Below, in pieces: positions 1 through 8,002 of a stretch of DNA of 51,302 nucleotides. Where the stretch lies: contig JANYHE010000015.1 of assembly GCA_025359215.1 (NCBI GenBank), forward strand, positions 1-51,302, read 5' to 3'. The number at the start of each line of letters is the position of its first letter. The first letter of the stretch is position 1. Source of the stretch: Hyphomicrobiales bacterium (lineage in GTDB: Bacteria > Pseudomonadota > Alphaproteobacteria > Rhizobiales > Aestuariivirgaceae). The notes under the pieces are model-generated. The model searched no databases, was not told the DNA's origin, and was given only the letters and a program-made list of their open reading frames with translations. The position numbers were made by a program, and so were the translations under genes.

Positions 1-215
1 CATAGCTCACATGCTTTGCCGAAGCCGGCAACGTCGCTGGCAACTGATCGCGGTACGGTGTAATGATAACTACGCGTAGACCCAGTGCATCGCATGCGGC
101 GAGCGCGCGCTCAAATATCGGGCGCCCGTGCGCCATCGCCGAACCAGGGGTGATTCCAATCGGTGGCGCTCCGGCTTCCAAAAACTGGGCGAGCGGGCGA
201 CCAAGATGGTCGCCG
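1..215 (-). pseudogene. 5'-truncated UGT-type glycosyltransferase, runs off the left edge
   Basis: Read on the minus strand, the frame from about 215 down to the window edge is open and gives a typical start of the C-terminal domain of family 1/28 (UGT/MGT) glycosyltransferases: LAQFLEAGAPPIGITPGSAM, then a stretch ending LPATLPASAKHVSY. The family has about 400 residues and this block normally lies past the middle, so roughly the first half of the gene is missing. Upstream in this frame there is a stop near 255, and the DNA there is the phage-like lysis region. I infer that the border of the phage-like cluster cut this gene and that the 3' part continues outside the window. The exact breakpoint, about 190-215, is uncertain. 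Confidence 0.7.
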
Positions 216-261
216 CGCCAAGGCCGATTGTGACCACGATCACCAACACAGCATCAATCAT
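70..261 (-). CDS. small membrane protein at the end of the lysis cassette, probably a junction chimera
   Basis: This 63-codon frame starts ATG in a 4-base ATGA overlap with the holin-like gene, which suggests translational coupling. The first 22 residues form a hydrophobic segment (MIDAVLVIVVTIGLGAATIL), plausible as a single membrane helix. The rest (arginine-rich, ending WVYA) is encoded by DNA that in another frame is a glycosyltransferase, so the C-terminal two thirds are probably not the original sequence. It may be the truncated remnant of a small lysis protein. I do not recognise a family. Confidence 0.35.
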   Translation of the reverse strand: MIDAVLVIVVTIGLGAATILVARSPSFWKPERHRLESPLVRRWRTGARYLSARSPHAMHWVYA

Positions 262-437
262 TTAATTGTTTTGCCAGTTTTGTTGGTGTGGATCGACCAG
301 CCAGCCGTCACCATGGCCACAAAGCCTGTGACCACTGCGCTATAATCACCAGCGGGCAATGCGCCTTTGCCGATTAAAAAAGCCAAGACTGGAGGAACCA
401 CGGCGCGGATGATGCCGCCAACCATATCACTGTTCAT
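258..437 (-). CDS. small phage holin-like protein
   Basis: This 59-residue protein starts MNSDMVGGIIRAVVPP and has two hydrophobic segments (about residues 8-25 and 32-48) separated by a short polar turn with GDY, then a lysine-rich tail. Size, layout and position after an endolysin fit small holins of alphaproteobacterial phages (Pam3-gp28-like). Such proteins make holes in the inner membrane to release the endolysin. A GAGGTG ribosome site lies just before the ATG. The gene overlaps the next small frame by ATGA. Identification rests on size, topology and context. Confidence 0.6.
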   Translation of the reverse strand: MNSDMVGGIIRAVVPPVLAFLIGKGALPAGDYSAVVTGFVAMVTAGWSIHTNKTGKTIK

Positions 438-495
438 TTATCACCTCATTAATAGAAAGCCGAAAAGCCGTTCGGCGCGGGGTCAGCCCACCCCT

Positions 496-1011
496 TTAAG
501 AAAGATGGGCGAATTGAAAATGCATGCCATCAGCACGGCGCTCATCGGCGGAAGAACCATTGCCATTCCAATCGCCACCCCACACGCCACCGAGCTTTAA
601 AAAGGGCTCGATGATTTCTTGGCGCAGCGAAGCAAAATGGGGTGTCACATCATGAAAGCCATTGCGCGGCGCATCTAAATCCATGGCGCAACCATAAGCG
701 TGCATCGAAAGCTTCTGCAGGCCGCGCATGGTGCGGTAACAATAAGAACCGGAAAAAACACTCATGCCCCATTGGTCGATCACGCGTTGATCATGGCCAG
801 CGTTTTTCCACACTTGGTCCAACCACTCGGAGGCAGCCTCAGAACATTTTATGTGAATTGGAAATTTTGTGACTGGCCCCACCATATGCATTTTAAAAGG
901 CGGCGTGATCAGGGTGATGTTGGATTTATACCAACTCTGATTGAGTGCGGCATTGCGCCCACGCGGATTGCCATAAAAACTATCGGCCTCACTTTGCACG
1001 GGCCACTGCAT
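496..1011 (-). CDS. M15-family peptidoglycan peptidase (endolysin)
   Basis: This 171-residue protein carries the zinc ligands of the M15 (VanY/L-Ala-D-Glu peptidase) family: SMHAYGCAMDLDAP gives the H-x6-D motif and DGMHFQF the last histidine. Such enzymes cleave the stem peptide of peptidoglycan. There is no signal peptide, so release would depend on the neighbouring holin-like protein. The ATG overlaps the stop of the upstream coiled-coil gene (TGATG). In RcGTA the endolysin/holin pair lies at a separate locus; here it is at the 3' end of the structural operon. A role in lysis for particle release is inferred from context. Confidence 0.85.
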   Translation of the reverse strand: MQWPVQSEADSFYGNPRGRNAALNQSWYKSNITLITPPFKMHMVGPVTKFPIHIKCSEAASEWLDQVWKNAGHDQRVIDQWGMSVFSGSYCYRTMRGLQKLSMHAYGCAMDLDAPRNGFHDVTPHFASLRQEIIEPFLKLGGVWGGDWNGNGSSADERRADGMHFQFAHLS

Positions 1012-1229
1012 CAGGAACGAAACCCCATCAGGCTGGGGGCATAGCGGCCCAGAACAGCGCCTAAAGTTGCTGCTAAGCTGATGAGTAGAGTCAGTGTGCG
1101 CCAGCCGCCTTTTACACCCACAAGTGCATCGCGAATTTCGCGCACGTCTTGGCGAATGCCTTGCAATTCGCTTTCAACATTTTGCATCCGCGCTTCAAGA
1201 TTGCCAATTTCGCGTTCAATTGAGCTCAT
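1011..1229 (-). CDS. XhlA-like coiled-coil membrane protein of the lysis cassette
   Basis: This 72-residue protein starts MSSIEREIGNLEARMQNVES. Residues about 3-45 form a heptad-rich coiled coil, followed by one membrane segment (LTLLISLAATLGAVLG) and a short tail. This N-coil/C-helix layout is that of XhlA/haemolysin-type phage lysis accessory proteins. The ATG at 1229 is chosen because TAGGAG lies six bases before it; a longer frame to 1247 would overlap the upstream gene. Its stop overlaps the endolysin start. It could instead be a coiled-coil tail accessory protein. Confidence 0.6.
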   Translation of the reverse strand: MSSIEREIGNLEARMQNVESELQGIRQDVREIRDALVGVKGGWRTLTLLISLAATLGAVLGRYAPSLMGFRS

Positions 1230-1237
1230 GTTCGCTC

Positions 1238-2131
1238 CTACCAGCATGTGATAATAACAAGTCCATTGCCACCTCGGCCCCCCGCTCCGCCTGTGGTGCC
1301 GCCACCGCCCCCACCGCCGCCAGAGCCGATTGCGCCGTTGCCGCCATCACCACCGGCTGTGGCGTTTATGCCCGCACCACCTGCCCCACCACAGGCACCG
1401 AAGGGAACAGGGCTATAAAAACCATCAGCACCACGGATGAAGCCGGTGCTGCCGCCTTTGAGCGTTGGAAACCACGCCGCACCCGTCACATCACCCCCTG
1501 CAAAATCAGCTGAGGTTGTGCCACCACCGCCAGCGCCACCGCTAATGGACACAGTGGCGTTGCCCCACGTGATTGAAGCTCCAACAGCACCAGTTTGTGC
1601 GCCGCCAATGGTGCCCACAACACCTGCAACCGCCGTGAAAGCACCAAGATTAGCCAAAGTGGCAAGCGAGGCTTGGGTGCCAGCTGCTCCTGCCGCTCCG
1701 GCAGCCACAGCTGTTCCTGCACCACCGCCCGTTGGGCCTGTGCCCGTTCCATACAGCACGCGGTTTTGCACCGTAGCGATATCAGGGCGCACTGCTATCA
1801 TGCTATTGCCGCCGCTGGCCCCTGCTGCCCCTGCAGCGCCGCCTGTTCCACCTAAGCCCACATTTATGAAGAGTGTATCTGGCAAAAATGAGAGCGGGAT
1901 GATGAGGCGCGCAATGGCACCACTGCCACCGCCCCCGCCGCCGCCACGCGCCGAAGCCGCAAGGCCAGAAAATCCACCACCGCCGCCAGCACCCGGAGAG
2001 AGTGCCATAATATTCGCCATGGACTTGCCGCGCGGGCGCATCCATGTCTGCCAATCATTAGCCCCCAGTGCATTGAACATAAAAGTCTCTGCACCATTCT
2101 GCGCATTGGGAATGTGCGAAAAATCCAGCAT
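1238..2131 (-). CDS. glycine-rich tail-tip adhesin-like protein
   Basis: This 297-residue protein begins MLDFSHIPNAQNGAETFMF, followed by long blocks made almost only of glycine with alanine and serine (runs of six to eight G at about residues 50-70 and 270-285) separated by beta-like hydrophobic strands. It ends GGNGLVIITCW. Known phage adhesins of this composition, such as gp38 of T4-like phage S16, fold into a polyglycine type II helical sandwich displaying receptor-binding loops. Position between fibre and lysis genes supports a receptor-binding role. That function is inferred; no enzymatic motif is present. Start and stop overlap the neighbours or lie within a few bases, consistent with one transcript. 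Confidence 0.65.
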   Translation of the reverse strand: MLDFSHIPNAQNGAETFMFNALGANDWQTWMRPRGKSMANIMALSPGAGGGGGFSGLAASARGGGGGGGSGAIARLIIPLSFLPDTLFINVGLGGTGGAAGAAGASGGNSMIAVRPDIATVQNRVLYGTGTGPTGGGAGTAVAAGAAGAAGTQASLATLANLGAFTAVAGVVGTIGGAQTGAVGASITWGNATVSISGGAGGGGTTSADFAGGDVTGAAWFPTLKGGSTGFIRGADGFYSPVPFGACGGAGGAGINATAGGDGGNGAIGSGGGGGGGGTTGGAGGRGGNGLVIITCW

Positions 2132-2556
2132 CAGTATTCACCACCAATGGCTGTAAGTGCATAGCCTGCGGCAACTGCGGTGCCGAGCGTGCAATTCAGT
2201 TTATAACCTGCGGGCACCACAAAGTTGAGCGGCACGGTGAAATCGGGTTGTGCTGCCACTTCAGAAAGTGTGGTGGCTGGCAATGTGAATTCTGCAATCA
2301 AGCTGTTATTGGCAGCAGTGGTGTTCACGGCACCATTGTTGATGAACACGCGCAGCACTGTGGCAACGTTTGTGCCCAATGCACGGGCCACAAGCTTCTG
2401 CACGAAGTTGCCTGCGCTATTGCCAGCTGCATTGCCTGTGAAAACCGTGGCCACGGTGCCTGTGCCATCTTTGGCCGTGTTGGCTGCAGTAAGAATTGCA
2501 GGGTTCCATTGAATGGCACCCTTGGCAGAAAAAATGGGATTGGTGTTGGCTGGCAT
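2131..2556 (-). CDS. uncharacterised tail-fibre-region protein
   Basis: I do not recognise a family for this 141-residue protein. It is rich in A, T, N and V with no cysteine pair or charge cluster, and reads as a beta-strand-rich structural domain (for example TVATVFTGNAAGNSAG, then FTVPLNFVVPAGYKLNC near residue 120). A good ribosome site (TAGGAG) precedes the ATG. Its stop overlaps the start of the glycine-rich gene as TGATG. Lying between a DUF2793 fibre gene and the probable adhesin, it is likely a fibre connector, shaft or decoration protein. Confidence 0.6.
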   Translation of the reverse strand: MPANTNPIFSAKGAIQWNPAILTAANTAKDGTGTVATVFTGNAAGNSAGNFVQKLVARALGTNVATVLRVFINNGAVNTTAANNSLIAEFTLPATTLSEVAAQPDFTVPLNFVVPAGYKLNCTLGTAVAAGYALTAIGGEY

Positions 2557-2565
2557 AAAATTCTC

Positions 2566-3567
2566 CTAAGCGAAAATGAGGGTGCGGGCGTGAATGGCCC
2601 CGTGAACATTGAGGGCGACCAAAGTTTGGTCGGCGGTGAGATCTTGCGGTGGGGCCGCAGCTGCTGTGGCATTGGCTTTGAATGTGAGCGCAGCCATATT
2701 GACTAACTTGGCATTGGTGATGGTTGAGGGATCAATAGTCCACACTGTTCCAGTGCCAGAAACAGTAATGTCGCCCTTGTCACCATCTGCAACACCGGCA
2801 GTGCTGATCACATCAAGGCTCGTTCCATTTTGCCGGACCCGCAATTTTCCAGTAGTGGAATTATACCAGAGCTGACCATTGCCGGGCGTGGTTGGGTCTG
2901 CACTTTGCGGATCCAAGACCAGATTGTTCTTTGCTGTCACCAAACCAGAAGCACCGCTAACAATGAGCGATTCAAAATACGTGCTACCGTTGGTGCTGAC
3001 TTTAAAATGGAGACTATCATCGCCCGTGGTGCCAATTTCAGCGCGGCCCGAAAATCCAGTTTGCATCAACAAACTTGCGGTATCCGTGACAGTGTTTTTA
3101 TTGATTTTGAACTGAACCCCTGCCCCCACATTATTGAACAGAACCGAAGATGAACTCACCGCTAATTTATTGGTGGCATCAGCTGTGGCGTTGACGCCGA
3201 GCAGGTTTAAATTTTGCAAAGTGCTGGGCACTGGTGGGGCCACCCAAGTGGCGCCATCAAAAATCAAGAAGATATTTTCAGCTTCCACCCACAGGCGCCA
3301 GCCTTTGCGCGGGACCAAAAAGCGCCAAGCGCCTTCCATGCGCAATGTAATGTGGCCTGCATGTGTGGCCCAAGTGCCAGTGGGGCTGGCCGCAATTAAA
3401 TAGCGATCACCATCGACGGGTGTAAGTGGCGGTGTTGCCACACTGCGCGAGATCACCGAGAGGTGCAGCAGTCCATCCAGCAGTGACAGCGCTTCATTAT
3501 GCGTTACATGTTTTTGCGCTTGCGACCCTGAGATATAAGGCAAGACGAGAAGTGGTGTATCAGACAT
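2566..3567 (-). CDS. DUF2793 tail fibre protein
   Basis: This 333-residue protein has the N-terminal DUF2793 signature (LPYISGSQAQKHVTHNEAL, then DGDRYLI and an aromatic WRFLVPRKGWRLWV block, about residues 5-115). A low-complexity beta-rich shaft and a C-terminal domain with QLWYNSTTGKLRVR follow. DUF2793 occurs in tail fibres of alphaproteobacterial phages and in the RcGTA fibre protein Rcc00171. The chosen ATG overlaps the end of the tail-tip gene by eight bases and follows AAAGGACC. In RcGTA this gene is unlinked to the structural cluster; here it follows gp15 directly. Confidence 0.8.
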   Translation of the reverse strand: MSDTPLLVLPYISGSQAQKHVTHNEALSLLDGLLHLSVISRSVATPPLTPVDGDRYLIAASPTGTWATHAGHITLRMEGAWRFLVPRKGWRLWVEAENIFLIFDGATWVAPPVPSTLQNLNLLGVNATADATNKLAVSSSSVLFNNVGAGVQFKINKNTVTDTASLLMQTGFSGRAEIGTTGDDSLHFKVSTNGSTYFESLIVSGASGLVTAKNNLVLDPQSADPTTPGNGQLWYNSTTGKLRVRQNGTSLDVISTAGVADGDKGDITVSGTGTVWTIDPSTITNAKLVNMAALTFKANATAAAAPPQDLTADQTLVALNVHGAIHARTLIFA

Positions 3568-6500
3568 TGATGGTCCTTTCGAGAAGTGCACCCGCGCCAT
3601 AAGCGGCACTGACTTGCGCCACGCGAAGAGTGAGGCTGGCGGGCATGAAGCCGAAATCAGCGGTGATGTTGACGGTGGTGTAGAGATAAGCAGGCGACGT
3701 GGTGGTGACGCTGCGTTTCAACACGGCACCATCCAGAATGCTTAATTGGTAAAGCTCACTATCTTCCCCCAATGGAATTTCTGCCACATCCCAAGAGTCT
3801 GCGTCGATGCGGCTGCGTCTAATCCAAGTGATTTGAATGCCACTTGCATCGGTTGATGATTTGAGTTGGGAGGGCTTCAACGGGCGCAGTGCGATGAGCG
3901 AACCCGTCACTGTGAATTCAGAAAAAGAGGCATGACCCAAATCAAGCTGTGAAGGCCCCAAGCGCCAGGTTTTTGTCAGGCCCGCTTCAACGGCAGGAAG
4001 ATCAGGCTGAATGACGGCAGCATTAAGCAAAACGATATTTTCACCAGCGAGGCGGGCTGCGAGCATTTCAGGCTCTGACCCTGCTTGGCCGCGCAAGAAC
4101 CCAGAGAGGCGATAAGTGCCCGCGGCCCCCAAGCTGGCAAATTGAAACTGGATGATTTCATAGCCCGTGGCCGCCGAACCGATGGCCGCAAGATTCCCAC
4201 CATTGAAGAGCTCATCTTTGCTGATAGATGTGAATGCGCCGTAACGCATGAGCACATCAAGCGTGAAACTATTATCAATGCGGTGCGGCAATCCAGCGGG
4301 AAGACTTTGCAAAGTTGTGGCGATGGTGGCTTGTTGACCAAGTAGCTTATTGAACGAGAAGCTGGCATCACCAGTTTTTTTATAGAGTGCCAAGGCACCG
4401 GGCCACGGCACGCTTTGCGCCGCTATCCATGGCGCTGCAGAATTTTGCGCTGTCACCAGAGCCAGATTCATCATGGCAAAATCAGCTGGGCCATAAACAG
4501 GCGGAACAGTGGCTGTCACCAAACGCGCTGCGCCCGGTGCAGAACCATAAACTGCTGGGTCATGCGCCACCGCTTCAATTTTACGCGCCTCACCATCAGC
4601 GATGGACTTGATGCGCCAGCGATCAGTGCCGATGCGTAAAACATCACCGGGTTCCAGCTGCATAAATTGTGGGGGCACACTGAACAAAGCGTTTTGACGC
4701 GCGGCCCAAGATTCTTCCAAAGCTACATCCACCCGCGATTGCGCCAGAGCTTGGCCGACGGCCGCTGGCAAACTGACCGTGATTTCTAGGGCACTTCCTG
4801 TGTTCAGTTTGATTTGGCTCACTGCGGCGGTGCGATAATCTAAATCGCCATCGACATATCCCAACTTCACTGCATAGGGCAGTTCGGTTTCCTGCGCGCG
4901 CGTTGTGCTGAAGATGGCTTTGTCTGCACTCTCCTCTACCAGATCACTGGTGGATACAATGATATCTGCTGCAGTGCGACGCGAACGGAATTTCAATTTT
5001 CCATCAGACTCAACGGCATCAATTGCAAAAGATAAAAGCAGATTTTCCAGTGCATCACGCGCCGACATTGGGCGATCTAAAACATAACCATCGACCAGAC
5101 CTTCCACACCTGAAACATCAACATCGGCAAAGCCAAAGCGGGCTGCCACTTGCGAAATCAGATGGGCCAGATCGACAGCATTGATGCGGCCATTGAGCCA
5201 GTGGCCGCGCGCATAACTATCAGCATCGCTCCAGATTTTTGTTAGCGCTGGAAATGCAGGATAAGGCCTTGCATCCCAAGCCCAATAGAAAATGCGCGTG
5301 GCATCCACCATGGTTGCGCCATAGATATTGGAGATAGGATTTTGTGCACCACTTGCGTTCCAATAACTTTGAAAGGCTTTAAGATAAGCCAATTGCATTT
5401 GCACATCTTGCTGGCCGCCAGAAAAATAAGGCACGGCACTTTCTGATGATTTGGCATCATAAAAAACATTAGGCTGATTGCTGCCCTTATCAATGGCGGG
5501 GCAGCCTGCTTCTGTGAACCATATCGGTTTTGATTGCGGCACCCATGGCGTGGCCGTTCCACTTTGCACACCAGCGGGGCGATTATAGTGGGCGTTGCTC
5601 CACCAGTTTTTGAAATCCTTAGCGCGGTAAACCCAGGGCTTGCCATAGGCGCCATCAGTGATTGCGCTGCGGGTTTGGGTGTTGCGTGCCGTTGGTGAGG
5701 CATAATACCAGTCATAATTTTCGCCACTGGCCATTCCGCTTTGCAAATAATTTTGGTCATAGATTGAGCGCGTGCCTGCGGCATAATCGAGATGCGCAGT
5801 GCCATCGCGCCAATCTGATAGTGGCAGGTAGTTATCTATGCCGATGAAGTCGATCGAAGATGACGACCACAATGGATCGAGATGAAAATACACATCATTG
5901 CTTCCATCTTGCGGGCGATGGCCAAAATATTCTGACCAATCGGCGGCATAAGAAATTTTCGCCGCTGGCAGAGTGGCCTTCACTTCGGCAGCCAGTGTTT
6001 GCAAAGCGGCCACGAACGGATAGCTCGAAAACGAAGAGCGCAGAGTGGTGAGGCCCACCAGTTCGCTGCCAATCAAGAAAGCATCAACGCCGCCCGCCAA
6101 AGCACAGAGTTTTGCGTAATGCAAAATCATCCGGCGATAGGACCATTCGGCTGGGCCGGAATAAGCTATGGTTTCAGCAGTCGCTGCGAAGTCCGTGGTT
6201 TGGGCTGCTCCGACAAATGTTGCAATCTCACTTGCTGCGGCAGCAGTTTTATTGGCGGTTGATGTGATGCGCCCGCGCCACGGATATTTGGCCTGCTGCG
6301 CGCCGCCATAAGGATCAGGCAGAACATTCGTGCTTGGAATATCCATCAGGATGAAGGGATAGAACGTCACCTTCAAGCCCCGCGCATGGGCATCTTGAAT
6401 CGCTCGCATCACTGAAGCGTCCGAAGGTGTTCCACCAAAGGCTGCACTGCCATTAATGGTGCTGATTTGATAGGCTGCCGCGCGGCTGGTGTTGCTCACC

Positions 6501-7405
6501 ATCCATGTCACAGGGCTGGTATTCTTCGTTGCACTATCAACACCCGGCTTTATTTGGCACTGGCTGCAGCGCAAATCAGTGCCAAACCACGCCACCACCA
6601 AAGATACCGCTTCGATATTTTCGCAAGCCTGTTGCAGTTGATCCACGGAGTTTGACCAATCTGCATGATCGGCGGAGACATGAGCATTTTCAGCGGCCGT
6701 CACACCAGCGCTGATGGTGCGGGTGATAACCTTAGTGTCATAACCAAATTCAGTAGAACCGGGAATAATGTTCACGGCCTTCACCAAGCTGGAAACATCA
6801 TTACCTTTACGAATAACTTCGAAGGCCAGTTGTGGCAGGCGGTTGCCAAAATTGGCCAGCGGGAAATGCTCGAACACAATATAGGCAAGCCCACGATATG
6901 TGGGGGCCACACCTTCAACAGCCGTTATCAAGCTATCAGGGCTTTGCGTTTCAGTGCCACGATAGACGCGTGGAGAAAAACTCTGCACGTCAATTTCCTT
7001 GCCATCGGCCCAAGCCCGGCCAATGCCATCAATCTCGCCTTCGCATAGGCCCACGGCAAAATTTGCAAAATAGGAATAGCTTGTGCTGGTGGATTTGGAG
7101 GCCCCTTTTGCCGACGTTTTATCAGTTGCAGTAGCGGAGACTTGTTGCAAATTGCTGGCCCAAATCACTTGGCCCGCAATGCGCATTCTGCCGTAAACCA
7201 CAGGAAGGGGCGCACCTTCAACCGATGACATGACGCGCAAGCTATCAAGCTGCGGGCCTTCATGATGAGTGGACGAGCCGAATAATTTCTGATCAAGAAT
7301 ATTTCCAGCCACCGCCCCCACTGCGCGGCCAATTATGCCGCCTATGGGGCCACCTAAAAAAGTGCCAACGGCCGCACCAGCATATTGCAAAACGACGGTG
7401 GCCAT
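3560..7405 (-). CDS. GTA gp15-like tail tip protein with TIM-barrel domain
   Basis: This 1281-residue protein matches the RcGTA Rcc01698 ('megatron') family in length and organisation. The N-terminus is glycine/alanine-rich and hydrophobic (about 1-40). A hub-like region follows, then a glycoside-hydrolase-like TIM barrel (about 330-720), a tail-protein domain (about 740-900, VAARFGFADVDVSG) and a C-terminal beta-rich part. Two glutamates sit where clan GH-A enzymes keep acid/base and nucleophile: LIGSELVG (E448) and WFTEAGCP (E632). It would form the baseplate tip that contacts and perhaps enzymatically opens the recipient envelope. The ATG overlaps the stop of the peptidase gene (TAATG). 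Catalytic activity is inferred. Confidence 0.9.
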   Translation of the reverse strand: MATVVLQYAGAAVGTFLGGPIGGIIGRAVGAVAGNILDQKLFGSSTHHEGPQLDSLRVMSSVEGAPLPVVYGRMRIAGQVIWASNLQQVSATATDKTSAKGASKSTSTSYSYFANFAVGLCEGEIDGIGRAWADGKEIDVQSFSPRVYRGTETQSPDSLITAVEGVAPTYRGLAYIVFEHFPLANFGNRLPQLAFEVIRKGNDVSSLVKAVNIIPGSTEFGYDTKVITRTISAGVTAAENAHVSADHADWSNSVDQLQQACENIEAVSLVVAWFGTDLRCSQCQIKPGVDSATKNTSPVTWMVSNTSRAAAYQISTINGSAAFGGTPSDASVMRAIQDAHARGLKVTFYPFILMDIPSTNVLPDPYGGAQQAKYPWRGRITSTANKTAAAASEIATFVGAAQTTDFAATAETIAYSGPAEWSYRRMILHYAKLCALAGGVDAFLIGSELVGLTTLRSSFSSYPFVAALQTLAAEVKATLPAAKISYAADWSEYFGHRPQDGSNDVYFHLDPLWSSSSIDFIGIDNYLPLSDWRDGTAHLDYAAGTRSIYDQNYLQSGMASGENYDWYYASPTARNTQTRSAITDGAYGKPWVYRAKDFKNWWSNAHYNRPAGVQSGTATPWVPQSKPIWFTEAGCPAIDKGSNQPNVFYDAKSSESAVPYFSGGQQDVQMQLAYLKAFQSYWNASGAQNPISNIYGATMVDATRIFYWAWDARPYPAFPALTKIWSDADSYARGHWLNGRINAVDLAHLISQVAARFGFADVDVSGVEGLVDGYVLDRPMSARDALENLLLSFAIDAVESDGKLKFRSRRTAADIIVSTSDLVEESADKAIFSTTRAQETELPYAVKLGYVDGDLDYRTAAVSQIKLNTGSALEITVSLPAAVGQALAQSRVDVALEESWAARQNALFSVPPQFMQLEPGDVLRIGTDRWRIKSIADGEARKIEAVAHDPAVYGSAPGAARLVTATVPPVYGPADFAMMNLALVTAQNSAAPWIAAQSVPWPGALALYKKTGDASFSFNKLLGQQATIATTLQSLPAGLPHRIDNSFTLDVLMRYGAFTSISKDELFNGGNLAAIGSAATGYEIIQFQFASLGAAGTYRLSGFLRGQAGSEPEMLAARLAGENIVLLNAAVIQPDLPAVEAGLTKTWRLGPSQLDLGHASFSEFTVTGSLIALRPLKPSQLKSSTDASGIQITWIRRSRIDADSWDVAEIPLGEDSELYQLSILDGAVLKRSVTTTSPAYLYTTVNITADFGFMPASLTLRVAQVSAAYGAGALLERTINV

Positions 7406-7833
7406 TAGTTAACATTCTCCGGAAATCGAAAGGCAAATGCAAGGCGCTGCAACCACCATTTGTTCAAGGACACTTCGGCAACGCCGACCCCATCTTGGGC
7501 GTGGATCATCCGTGTACGGTCAATTGCAATGCCTGCGTGTTTGGCCGGCAGATGTGCCTTCCAGCGAAATAGCAAAACATCACCTGCTTCAAAGACCAAG
7601 GGCTGAATTTCAATCAGGTGTTTGCGGCCTGCATTGGCGAGCGCCTCTTCCAATCCCGCTTCCGCCCATTCTGGCGCATAGGGTGGTGGCACTTCGGGCT
7701 CGCTGGCAAAGCGTTCACGCCACACACCGCGAATGAGGCCGAGGCAATCACAACCAACACCTTTCAATGAGGCTTGATGGGCATAGGGCGTGCCGATCCA
7801 GCCTCTTGCAAGGGTGACGATGGGTGAGGTCAT
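7405..7833 (-). CDS. GTA gp14-like NlpC/P60 cell-wall peptidase
   Basis: This 142-residue protein has the catalytic cysteine in GVGCDCLGLIRG and the histidine in PAKHAGIAI, the layout of NlpC/P60 peptidases and of RcGTA Rcc01697. The family cleaves peptidoglycan peptides during tail penetration. The start at 7833 (MTSPIVTLARG) is preceded by GGAG at eight bases. The longer open frame to 7902 only translates the palindromic element upstream and is rejected. It overlaps the gp15-like gene by one base. Confidence 0.88.
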   Translation of the reverse strand: MTSPIVTLARGWIGTPYAHQASLKGVGCDCLGLIRGVWRERFASEPEVPPPYAPEWAEAGLEEALANAGRKHLIEIQPLVFEAGDVLLFRWKAHLPAKHAGIAIDRTRMIHAQDGVGVAEVSLNKWWLQRLAFAFRFPENVN

Positions 7834-7853
7834 AGAAGTTCTCCACTGTTCTT

Positions 7854-7988
7854 CCTTCTCCCCTTGAGGGAGAAGGTGGATTGCGCCTCTAACTTGGCGC
7901 AAGACAGATGAGGGGGTAGTGGGCCGAGTCCAATTGCCACCAACCCCTCATCCGCCCTTCGGGCACCTTCTCCCGCAAGGGGAGAAGG
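7854..7988. repeat. palindromic intergenic element, copy A (between DUF2163 and NlpC/P60 genes)
   Basis: The element has a hairpin at each end (CCTTCTCCCC-TTGA-GGGAGAAGG on the left, CCTTCTCCCGC..GGGGAGAAGG on the right) and an inner inverted pair GATGAGGGG...CCCCTCATC, so the whole unit can fold as a long imperfect cruciform. It fills most of the only large gap in this part of the operon. Similar organisation is seen at copies B, C, D and F. It resembles intergenic mosaic elements known from rhizobia, but I cannot assign it to a named family. Confidence 0.85.
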
Positions 7989-8002
7989 TTAGAATTTATG
8001 CA

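Noticed and set aside
1437-2156. 239-residue plus-strand proline/alanine-rich open frame
   Set aside because: It is the antisense reading of the glycine-rich adhesin-like gene; glycine codons read backwards give proline. No ribosome site and no family match.
7834-7902. N-terminal extension of the NlpC/P60 protein
   Set aside because: The extra codons are the palindromic element read through; the good ribosome site is before 7833.
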